A stretch of 5,411 bases of DNA from an uncultured Rickettsiales bacterium (GTDB lineage Bacteria; Pseudomonadota; Alphaproteobacteria; Rickettsiales; UBA1997), in contig CALBSF010000215.1 in NCBI GenBank assembly GCA_937927795.1, positions 1 through 5,411 on the forward strand, written 5' to 3'. The stretch's first letter is position 1. Every line of letters starts with the position of its first letter. The notes under the pieces were generated by a model that was not told where the DNA came from, did not search any database, and was given only the letters and a program-made list of their open reading frames with translations. This document shows positions 1 through 4,805 of the stretch, one piece after another. A program made the translations under genes and the position numbers.

Positions 1-1
1 A

Positions 2-463
2 ACAAAAAGATCTCTTGATGCGCTTTTGTTACATACAATGAAAACTAAAAGGCAGGCCATAAATACATTAACCCAAACGAGCAAAATGGTGGTAGATGAG
101 AATATTGATAATGTAGAATTAAGAGAACAGATTTATCATGTTTTATCTAAGACACAGATAGAGGAGGCATTGGAAGCACTTTTAGATAAAGGGATAAAAA
201 ATGTTTCACAACTTTCTTTTTTAAAGGATTATTATTCCGTGATGAAACAGTTTACACCAAGATTACTTTTTAACATGGAATTTAAGGTTGCTTTTACTAA
301 AGATAATTTTGAAGCTGCGCTAGAACTAGTAAAAGAACTGCAAAATAATAAGAAAAGAAAGATTCCCCAGGATGCTCCTATGAATTTCATTAATACCAAT
401 TGGCAAAAAGTTGTAATTCAGGAAGGTAAAATAAATTGTAATATTAGATTGTCAGATTTATAA
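2..463 (+). pseudogene. tnpA: Tn3-family transposase, internal fragment (truncated at 3' end, runs off left edge)
   Basis: The frame is already open at base 2 and has no true start in the window; a TTG at 26 is only an internal Leu codon. About 153 codons are visible. The translation fits the middle of a Tn3-type TnpA: a helical stretch, then a segment running from FLKDYYSVMKQFTPRLLFN through VKELQNNKKRKIPQDAP to INTNWQKVVIQEGKI. In the family this corresponds to the region with a 'LR.L......P.DAP..F....W' pattern followed by a 'G.+.R..YELC.L..L' block. Here the second block is degenerate (INCNIRLSDL) and the frame then stops. Full TnpA is about 1000 residues, with the DDE catalytic core in the C-terminal part, so this remnant cannot transpose. 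No Tn3-type terminal inverted repeat (starting GGGG) is visible nearby. The family call rests on motif recall, not on a search. Confidence 0.78.
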
Positions 464-465
464 AA

Positions 466-491
466 AATAAGTGAAACATTTGTTTCTTATT
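466..491 (-). terminator. Hairpin terminator of polA, at the convergent gene junction
   Basis: Bases 473-478 (GAAACA) pair with 481-486 (TGTTTC). Outside a two-base bulge (471-472), 466-470 (AATAA) pairs with 487-491 (TTATT). Read on the minus strand, the hairpin is followed by a run of six T (467-462), as in a rho-independent terminator, although the stem is AT-rich and weak. It contains the polA stop codon (487-489). On the plus strand there is no T-run after it, so it would serve mainly polA. Confidence 0.5.
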
Positions 492-1842
492 GCAAAATAT
501 TGAATAAATAATAAGATATAACAATAATATCAGCAAAAGATTTAAAATTTTTATCTAAAGATATTGCTGGATTTATTTGATCTTGCAGAATATTTAATAA
601 TTTTTTTGCTGAATCTTTGAAATCAAAAAATATTTTTTTGATTGAGTCTTCACTTAAGATTTTTTCTAAAAGCTTATAAATAAAGCCTTGATCAACATTT
701 TTATTTTCTTCAAAGCTAAATAAATCAAGATTTGCATTACTAGATTTTGCAATTTCTACAAAAAATATTTCCAAAATTTCAGAATTATTTTTGGTTGTTG
801 AAATAGTTAGAAAATTTTCCTGATATAAATCAATTGTGGCTAGGCCATTTAAAATAGCCTTTTCATAGACTTCATTAGCAATTTCTTGATTTAAAATTTC
901 AATTTTTTTTATTTGAGTAAAATTAGTTTTTTTAACTTTTTTTTCTTCTAAATTACCTTTTTTTTCAATTACAATATCTGATAAATTAAATTCTTTTTTT
1001 ACTCTTTCAACCAAAGATCTAAAGCCTTGATCTTCTAAAAAAGCAATTAATTTATGGGGCTCAATTGCTTTTACTTCTAGGTCGCTTAAAGAAATTCCAA
1101 CTTCCACATCTTCTTTTAATGAGGCTAAAATTTTTGATAATTTTGCTTTTTCAATGCCGCCTTCAAGCATTTGTCTGCGTTTTTCTTGCTTAATTTCACT
1201 GGTTCTGGCAAGTAAATTTTCTAAATTTCCAAATTCTAAAATTAATTCTGCGGCAGTTTTTGGACCGATTCCTTTAACGCCAGGAATGTTGTCCGAAGCA
1301 TCTCCCATCAAGGCTAAAACATCTAAAACTTTTGAAGGGGCAACGAAAAACTTTTCCTCCACCTCTTTAGCGGTGATGATTTTATTTTTCATTGCATCAT
1401 ACATTGAAATATTATCATCAATTAATTGCATTAAATCTTTATCGGAAGAAACAATTAAAACTTCAAAACCTTCTTTGGCAGATTTTTTGGCAATTGTGGC
1501 GATGATATCGTCAGCTTCAAAGCCAGTTTTTTCCAAAATTGACAAATTTAATGATTCTGCAGCCTGTCTTACAATTGGAAATTGTGGAATTAAATCTTCG
1601 GGGCAGGGTGGTCTGTTGGCTTTGTAATCAGGAAAAATATCATGGCGAAAAGTTTTGGAACCGGCGTCAAATACTACGGCCGCGTGGCTTACATGCAAGG
1701 AGGCTAGTAATTTTATCAACATGTTAGTAAAGCCATAAACTGCACCAACTGGAACCTTGTCAGACCTAGTTAAAGGCGGTAAAGAGTGGTAGGCGCGAAA
1801 CACAAAGCCATAGCCGTCAATTAGGGCAATTTTCTTTGACAT
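487..1842 (-). CDS. polA: DNA polymerase I, truncated: 5' nuclease domain plus partial exonuclease-like domain, no polymerase domain
   Basis: The ATG start at 1842 gives the usual N-terminus, MSKKIALIDGYGFVFRAYH. Residues 1 to about 290 are a complete 5'-3' exonuclease (FEN) domain, which in DNA polymerase I removes Okazaki primers and flaps. All expected metal ligands are present: D9, D59 (VVFDAG), E109/D111/D112 (GFEADD), D134/D136 (SSDKDL) and D181/D184 (GDASDN). Each is four lower than the E. coli numbering. The helix-hairpin-helix GVKGIGPKTAAELI lies at 188-201. Residues from about 310 to 451 match the start of the 3'-5' exonuclease-like domain, which looks inactive: the DxE motif reads D338-L-Y. 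The protein stops just after ADIIVISYYL (438-446). Family members are roughly 850-930 residues, so the polymerase domain is absent. The 451-codon frame has no internal stop, and intact active-site residues suggest selection for the nuclease. It converges on a transposase remnant. Confidence 0.93.
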   Translation of the reverse strand: MSKKIALIDGYGFVFRAYHSLPPLTRSDKVPVGAVYGFTNMLIKLLASLHVSHAAVVFDAGSKTFRHDIFPDYKANRPPCPEDLIPQFPIVRQAAESLNLSILEKTGFEADDIIATIAKKSAKEGFEVLIVSSDKDLMQLIDDNISMYDAMKNKIITAKEVEEKFFVAPSKVLDVLALMGDASDNIPGVKGIGPKTAAELILEFGNLENLLARTSEIKQEKRRQMLEGGIEKAKLSKILASLKEDVEVGISLSDLEVKAIEPHKLIAFLEDQGFRSLVERVKKEFNLSDIVIEKKGNLEEKKVKKTNFTQIKKIEILNQEIANEVYEKAILNGLATIDLYQENFLTISTTKNNSEILEIFFVEIAKSSNANLDLFSFEENKNVDQGFIYKLLEKILSEDSIKKIFFDFKDSAKKLLNILQDQINPAISLDKNFKSFADIIVISYYLFNILQ

Positions 1843-1918
1843 AAATTACAAGTTGTTTTTTTACGAAAAATTAGGAAAATCAAGCTTACCATGACTTTAA
1901 TTATTTTTCTTTAAAAAA
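1843..1918. promoter_or_regulatory. Divergent intergenic region between polA and fzlA, presumed promoters
   Basis: These 76 bases separate two genes that read away from each other, so promoters for both should lie here. The sequence is AT-rich throughout. I see no convincing paired -35/-10 boxes; the nearest is TTTAATTAT around 1895-1903 for fzlA, without a good -35. Neither start codon is preceded by a purine-rich ribosome binding site. The assignment rests on gene arrangement only. Confidence 0.35.
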
Positions 1919-2596
1919 ATGTATAGGCTTTATCATCACCCAATTTGTCCTTTTTCTCGCAAGGTTAGAGTGTTTTTGGCGGCTCACGAAATTGGATTTG
2001 AATTGATTCAAGAAAATTTCTGGGAAAGAAAAAAAGAATTTATTGCGATGAATCCCGCAGGAACTGTGCCGGTATTATTTGATAATAGTAATTCGGCGAT
2101 GGTTGTTGGATCTTCAGTAATTATAGAATATATCGAAGAAAAACATCGCGAAGATAAAAGTTTTTTAGGAAATAATCCGATTAAAAGAGCTGAAGCTAGA
2201 AGAATTCAGCAATGGTTTGATGAAAAATTCTATCATGAAGTTTCTAAATATACTTTAGATCAACGCTATTTTAATCGATATTCCCCTGAAAGATCTTCGC
2301 CAAATTCAGAAATTTTAAGAGTTGCAAGGCGCAATTTAAATACTCACTTAAGTTATATAGAATATCTTTTAGAAACCAGAAAATATTTGGCTTCAGATCA
2401 GCTTTCAGTTGCTGATTTTGCGGCAGCTGCTCAGCTTTCAATTTTAGATTATTTTGGTGATATTAACTGGGAACATTATCTTCCAGCCAAGGATTGGTAT
2501 AGCTTGATTAAATCTTATAAAATTTTTAGCGATATTTTAAAAGATCGTCTTCCTGGAATTGAGCCATCTAAAAATTATTCGCAATTGGATTTTTAA
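1919..2596 (+). CDS. fzlA: FzlA-like FtsZ-binding cell-division protein (GST fold)
   Basis: The 225-residue protein has a glutathione S-transferase fold. The thioredoxin-like domain spans about residues 1-78, with CPFSRKVR at 10-17 and the cis-proline loop NPAGTVPVL at 45-53. The all-helical domain spans about 88-205, with the N-capping segment LSVADFAAAAQLS at 162-174. It resembles Caulobacter FzlA more than enzymatic GSTs: it has the WERKKEF segment (W35, in the place of Caulobacter W38), LDYFGDINW, KDWYSLIKS and a C-terminal tail ending SQLDF. FzlA does not use glutathione. It binds curved FtsZ filaments and acts through FtsW/FtsI to promote constriction, and its extreme C-terminus matters for that step. 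Length matches the family. The ATG start puts the domain at its usual position. No Shine-Dalgarno is seen. It is the first gene of a tight three-gene plus-strand cluster. The alternative is a generic GST. Confidence 0.85.
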   Translation: MYRLYHHPICPFSRKVRVFLAAHEIGFELIQENFWERKKEFIAMNPAGTVPVLFDNSNSAMVVGSSVIIEYIEEKHREDKSFLGNNPIKRAEARRIQQWFDEKFYHEVSKYTLDQRYFNRYSPERSSPNSEILRVARRNLNTHLSYIEYLLETRKYLASDQLSVADFAAAAQLSILDYFGDINWEHYLPAKDWYSLIKSYKIFSDILKDRLPGIEPSKNYSQLDF

Positions 2597-2599
2597 AAT

Positions 2600-3565
2600 A
2601 TGGTGAATCTTGACGAAAATTTAGCACAAAATTTTTTAAAACAGCAGGGCTATTTAGATTGTAAAATTATAAAAATAGCTGGCGATGCGTCATTTCGTTC
2701 ATATTACCGAGTTATTTATGGCGTAAAAAAATTTATTTTGATGTTTGCTCCTCCCGCCTTTGAAGATACAAAACCATTTATTGAAATTGATAAATTTTTA
2801 GTTGAAAATAATTTTTCAGCGCCAAAAATTTTTGCAATTGATGAAAAAAATGGTTTTTTATTATTAGAAGATTTGGGCGATGACACTTACGGCAGAGTGC
2901 TTGCAAATAAAGATGATCAAGAATTTGATCTTTACCAAAGATCATGTGATGTTTTACTTGAATTGCATAAAATAGAAAATTTACCAGAAATAAAGTTGTA
3001 TAATAATGCGGTTTTATGCCGTGAGGTAATGTTATTTATTGATTGGTATTTAGTTTTAGAAAAAAAGTCGATTGACTTAAAGCAAAAGGCGCAGTTTAAA
3101 TTATTGTGGTTTAAATTATTTGATTTGCTTGATAAGAGTAATCAAGTTTTAGTTCTTCGCGATTATCACGCTGATAATTTAATGGTTTTGAAAGATAGAA
3201 AAAATCATCATAAAGTTGGTTTACTTGACTTTCAGGATGCTTTAATTGGATCTAAAGCCTACGATCTAGTTTCTCTTCTTGAAGATGCCAGAAGAGACGT
3301 AAAATTAGAAGTAAAAGAAAAAATATTTGCTTATTATTTAGAAAAATCAAAAGTTGATAAAGATCAGTTTTTAATTGATTATAAAATTTTATCGCTGCAG
3401 AGAAATGTAAAAATTTTGGGAATTTTTGCTCGTCTTGCGCTTCGTGATAATAAAAAACATTATTTAAATTTAATGCCACGAGTACTTGATTTGGTTAAGC
3501 AAAGAGTTTTTTCTAATGATCCAATTTTCTTAGAAATTGGCAAGTTTTTTCAGAAATTTTTATAA
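2600..3565 (+). CDS. amgK: AmgK-like N-acetylmuramate/N-acetylglucosamine kinase (APH-fold phosphotransferase)
   Basis: This 321-residue protein of the aminoglycoside-phosphotransferase fold starts 3 bases after the fzlA stop. Visible motifs are the nucleotide-loop region GDASFRSYYRV (28-38), the hinge-like LLLEDLGDDTY (87-97), the catalytic loop LRDYHADNL (186-194, with D188 or D192 and N193 as catalytic and metal residues), and the metal-binding LLDFQDAL (208-215, D210), followed by GSKAYDLVSLLEDARRDV. That set is typical of AmgK. This cytosolic kinase phosphorylates the anomeric hydroxyl of MurNAc or GlcNAc, after which MurU makes UDP-MurNAc in peptidoglycan recycling. In many Alphaproteobacteria it sits by tsaE and murU; neither is in this window. 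Length is normal for the family. It is very unlikely to be an antibiotic-resistance enzyme. Placement with fzlA suggests co-expression with division. Exact sugar substrate is inferred. Confidence 0.85.
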   Translation: MVNLDENLAQNFLKQQGYLDCKIIKIAGDASFRSYYRVIYGVKKFILMFAPPAFEDTKPFIEIDKFLVENNFSAPKIFAIDEKNGFLLLEDLGDDTYGRVLANKDDQEFDLYQRSCDVLLELHKIENLPEIKLYNNAVLCREVMLFIDWYLVLEKKSIDLKQKAQFKLLWFKLFDLLDKSNQVLVLRDYHADNLMVLKDRKNHHKVGLLDFQDALIGSKAYDLVSLLEDARRDVKLEVKEKIFAYYLEKSKVDKDQFLIDYKILSLQRNVKILGIFARLALRDNKKHYLNLMPRVLDLVKQRVFSNDPIFLEIGKFFQKFL

Positions 3566-3571
3566 AATAAT

Positions 3572-4051
3572 ATGAGTGATTTTGATAATAAAAATATTCC
3601 CTCAACTTCTACTTCGATAAGCTCAATTGTTGGTTTGTCGGAAATGGAGATGATGCAAAAAGTTTTTGCAGAAGTTGAGAAAGACGCGGCAGATATTGCA
3701 GAAGCGTTGTTTGAATATCTTTTTGAAGTAGAGGATGTTTTTGTGGTTGAAGGAGAAATTCCTTTGCCAAAAGATGGCAAGATTAAGAGCTATATATTAG
3801 CGCTCAATAAGCTTTTTAGGCTTGCGCGCCGCCAGCCAAAATTTGGTAGCTATAGAATTATTAATCGAAAAATGGTTAAAGAGCTGGATAAAAAAACCTA
3901 TATGTTTTGCATGTGCGTTGATGGCGGAACTTCTTTGGATATTTTATGCGAGATTGTGAATCAAGAAAATAATTCCAGAACTCCAGATAATTCTCCAGTT
4001 AAAATTACGATAAAACAATTTGCTCCTGGTATTGAGGGTCATAAGGTTTGA
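3572..4051 (+). CDS. Conserved-looking hypothetical protein, unknown function
   Basis: I do not recognise this 159-residue protein. It starts 6 bases after the amgK stop and is likely the third gene of the same operon. It has a short Ser/Thr-rich, probably disordered start (residues 9-18), then an acidic helical region (about 22-56) containing EMEMMQKVFAEVEKDAADIA. A basic segment follows (LNKLFRLARRQPKFGSYR, 78-95), then a compact part with MFCMCVDGGTSLDILCEIV (111-129; three Cys). It ends in a Pro/Asn-rich linker and a probable beta strand VKITIKQF. No signal peptide or membrane segment is seen, so it is probably cytosolic. Codon use resembles its neighbours, which supports a real gene. The acidic-then-basic layout could suit a protein-interaction role, but that is speculation. 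Confidence 0.8.
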   Translation: MSDFDNKNIPSTSTSISSIVGLSEMEMMQKVFAEVEKDAADIAEALFEYLFEVEDVFVVEGEIPLPKDGKIKSYILALNKLFRLARRQPKFGSYRIINRKMVKELDKKTYMFCMCVDGGTSLDILCEIVNQENNSRTPDNSPVKITIKQFAPGIEGHKV

Positions 4052-4086
4052 TTTATTATATATAGTCCTATTTATATATATTTATA

Positions 4087-4200
4087 AACACCACCTTCTT
4101 ATTTTCTTAGGCCTTTAACACCGCCTTCTTATCTTTTTAGACCTTTAACACTAACTTCTTATCTTCTTAGGTCTTTTTAACGCCATCTTCCTAGGTCTTT
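4087..4200 (+). repeat. Tandem array of 30-bp units (three full, one shortened)
   Basis: Units are 4087-4116, 4117-4146 and 4147-4176, each 30 bp, plus a shortened copy at 4179-4200. The shared pattern is AACACC.CCTTCTTAT, then a T/C-rich stretch, then TTAGGCCTTT, with a few substitutions per unit. The first two copies are closest. The 30-bp period equals ten codons, and one plus-strand frame reads through three copies (a TPPSYFLRPL-type unit), but it is bounded by a stop just before the array and has no start codon, so I do not call a gene. Confidence 0.8.
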
Positions 4201-4228
4201 ATATTATAATATTTTATTGCACCATTAA

Positions 4229-4248
4229 ACTCGTCATCCTTGAGCCCT
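4229..4248 (+). repeat. Left half-copy of the palindromic element
   Basis: These 20 bases are the perfect reverse complement of 4336-4355, one arm of the composite palindrome. The first 15 bases (ACTCGTCATCCTTGA) recur directly at 4258-4272. The similarity ends in GCCCT, which is exactly the apex of the hairpin in the full element, so this looks like half an element. Confidence 0.8.
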
Positions 4249-4257
4249 CTACCCAAA

Positions 4258-4355
4258 ACTCGTCATCCTTGATGCGAAGCATCGAGGATCTCGTGAGTTT
4301 GGCAGCTAAAACTCACGAGATCCTCGATCCCTTTCAGGGCTCAAGGATGACGAGT
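4258..4355. repeat. Composite palindromic element: two head-to-head hairpin copies
   Basis: An outer 15-bp perfect stem (4258-4272 with 4341-4355) encloses an inner 20-bp perfect stem (4281-4300 with 4309-4328, loop of 8 bases at 4301-4308). Between them lie two small side hairpins: GATGC-GAA-GCATC (4271-4283) and CCCT-TTC-AGGG (4329-4339). The whole can be read as two inverted copies of one palindromic unit (about 4258-4300 and 4309-4355). In these the flanks are identical while the hairpin tip differs in sequence yet still pairs. It resembles the intergenic 'CGTCATCC...' palindromes of many alphaproteobacterial genomes. It could also stop transcription of the operon to its left. Confidence 0.88.
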
Positions 4356-4382
4356 GCGTGGACTAACGTAAGACGAGTGTGT

Positions 4383-4416
4383 GGGTGGGGTTTCAGGTGA
4401 CGGGGACTTGGGGGGG
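4383..4416 (+). other. G-rich tract with G-quadruplex potential
   Basis: Four G-runs lie close together on the plus strand: 4383-4385 (3 G), 4387-4390 (4 G), 4402-4405 (4 G) and 4410-4416 (7 G), with spacers of 1, 11 and 4 bases. Such runs stand out in AT-rich DNA. One loop is longer than the usual limit of 7, so a stable quadruplex is possible but not assured. Confidence 0.45.
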
Positions 4417-4439
4417 TGACGAGTGTTGTTTTAGTTAAT

Positions 4440-4459
4440 GGGTCTCAAGGATGACGAGT
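4440..4459 (+). repeat. Right half-copy of the palindromic element
   Basis: The core TCAAGGATGACGAGT (4445-4459) is identical to 4341-4355. The preceding GGGTC resembles the AGGGC that precedes the core in the composite palindrome. As with the left half-copy, similarity ends near the hairpin apex. Confidence 0.75.
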
Positions 4460-4524
4460 TTGCGGGTAGAAGGTTGATTAGGGCCTAAGAATGAGGAGTG
4501 TGTGAGTAAGATTAATTAGCTAAG
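4447..4524 (+). repeat. Two degenerate direct repeats of about 40 bp
   Basis: Unit 4447-4486 and unit 4487-4524 align along their length with one 2-base gap. Shared blocks are ATGA.GAGT, a G-rich stretch ending GTA, and ATTAG. The beginning of the unit is the end of the palindrome arm. Shorter GACGAGTG-type copies occur at 4349, 4372 and 4418, suggesting a decaying series spreading rightwards from the palindrome. Confidence 0.55.
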
Positions 4525-4565
4525 AGTTTGAAAATCAGCATTTAAGATAAATTAGAATTGGCAAT

Positions 4566-4602
4566 AAAAAAGACTCACTTTCTATTGAAAATGAGTCTTT
4601 TT
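4566..4602 (-). terminator. Bidirectional rho-independent terminator after the histone-like gene
   Basis: Bases 4567-4577 (AAAAAGACTCA) pair perfectly with 4592-4602. The stem continues after one mismatch as TTTC/GAAA (4579-4582 with 4587-4590) around a TATT loop. A/T runs flank both sides, so it has the form of a terminator in either direction. It lies 24 bases past the stop of the minus-strand histone-like gene, which is its likely user. Confidence 0.85.
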
Positions 4603-4626
4603 AAGTTTTAAAAAAGTTTGTTAAAA

Positions 4627-4785
4627 CTATTTCTTTTTAGCAACTTTTTTTACAACTTTTTTAACTGCAGCTTTTTTAACTACAGCTTTTTTAGCAACAA
4701 CTTTTTTTACAACTTTTTTAGCTGCTGGTTTTTTAGCAACAACTTTTTTTACAACTTTTTTAGCTGCAACTTTTTTAGTAGCCAT
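4627..4785 (-). CDS. Histone H1-like Lys/Val/Ala-rich DNA-binding protein
   Basis: Reading the minus strand from the ATG at 4785 gives 52 residues, starting MATKKVAAKKVVKK and ending VAKKK. The protein is made almost wholly of Lys (23), Val (15) and Ala (11), with KK pairs spaced every four or five residues. This is the composition of bacterial H1-like nucleoid proteins (Hc2 of Chlamydia, BpH1 of Bordetella and similar short proteins), which bind DNA without sequence specificity and help compact it. Residues 7-19 are repeated exactly as 21-33, and the first 39 of 42 nucleotides of the unit are identical. It starts 20 bases after the tatC stop on the same strand, without a Shine-Dalgarno, and ends just before a good terminator; both support a real gene. 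Because it is low-complexity, homology to a specific family cannot be claimed. Confidence 0.82.
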   Translation of the reverse strand: MATKKVAAKKVVKKVVAKKPAAKKVVKKVVAKKAVVKKAAVKKVVKKVAKKK

Positions 4786-4805
4786 AAATTTATTTATTTA
4801 AATTA

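Larger units (their letters stand above)
4052..4566. other. Repeat-rich intergenic region without genes
   Basis: This stretch lies between the three-gene operon and the terminator of the opposite-strand histone-like gene. It holds an AT-rich start (about 4052-4086, with only a weak TA-rich hairpin and no clear terminator for the operon), a 30-bp tandem array, a composite palindrome with half-copies, a G-rich tract and degenerate direct repeats. No reading frame here has both a plausible start and protein-like composition. Composition is strikingly strand-biased: the plus strand is pyrimidine-rich on the left (4087-4200) and G-rich on the right (4371-4500), unlike the flanking genes. Confidence 0.7.

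Noticed and set aside
26..463. Complete 145-residue gene starting at TTG 26
   Set aside because: The frame is open upstream to the window edge, and the family region is internal to TnpA, so the TTG is not a real start.
1154..1727. Plus-strand open frames of 157 and 62 codons opposite polA
   Set aside because: They lie wholly antisense to the well-supported nuclease domain, and their translations show no recognisable motif.
1919..2596. Stringent starvation protein A or detoxifying GST
   Set aside because: The thioredoxin-fold start is shared, but the WERKKEF, KDWYSLIKS and terminal LDF features fit FzlA better.
2600..3565. Aminoglycoside resistance phosphotransferase
   Set aside because: The fold is shared, but the GDASFRSYYRV and LLLEDLGDDTY motifs match AmgK-type cell-wall sugar kinases.
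3252..3780. Minus-strand open frames of 75 and 76 codons
   Set aside because: They are antisense to amgK and the 159-residue gene, with compositions that mirror those genes.
4258..4355. tRNA or other cloverleaf RNA
   Set aside because: The fold is four-armed, but the 20-bp arm, the lack of T-loop and D-loop signatures and the inverted-copy structure fit a palindromic repeat instead.
4087..4459. CRISPR array
   Set aside because: The 30-bp units abut with no spacers, and the palindromic copies are in mixed orientations with irregular distances.
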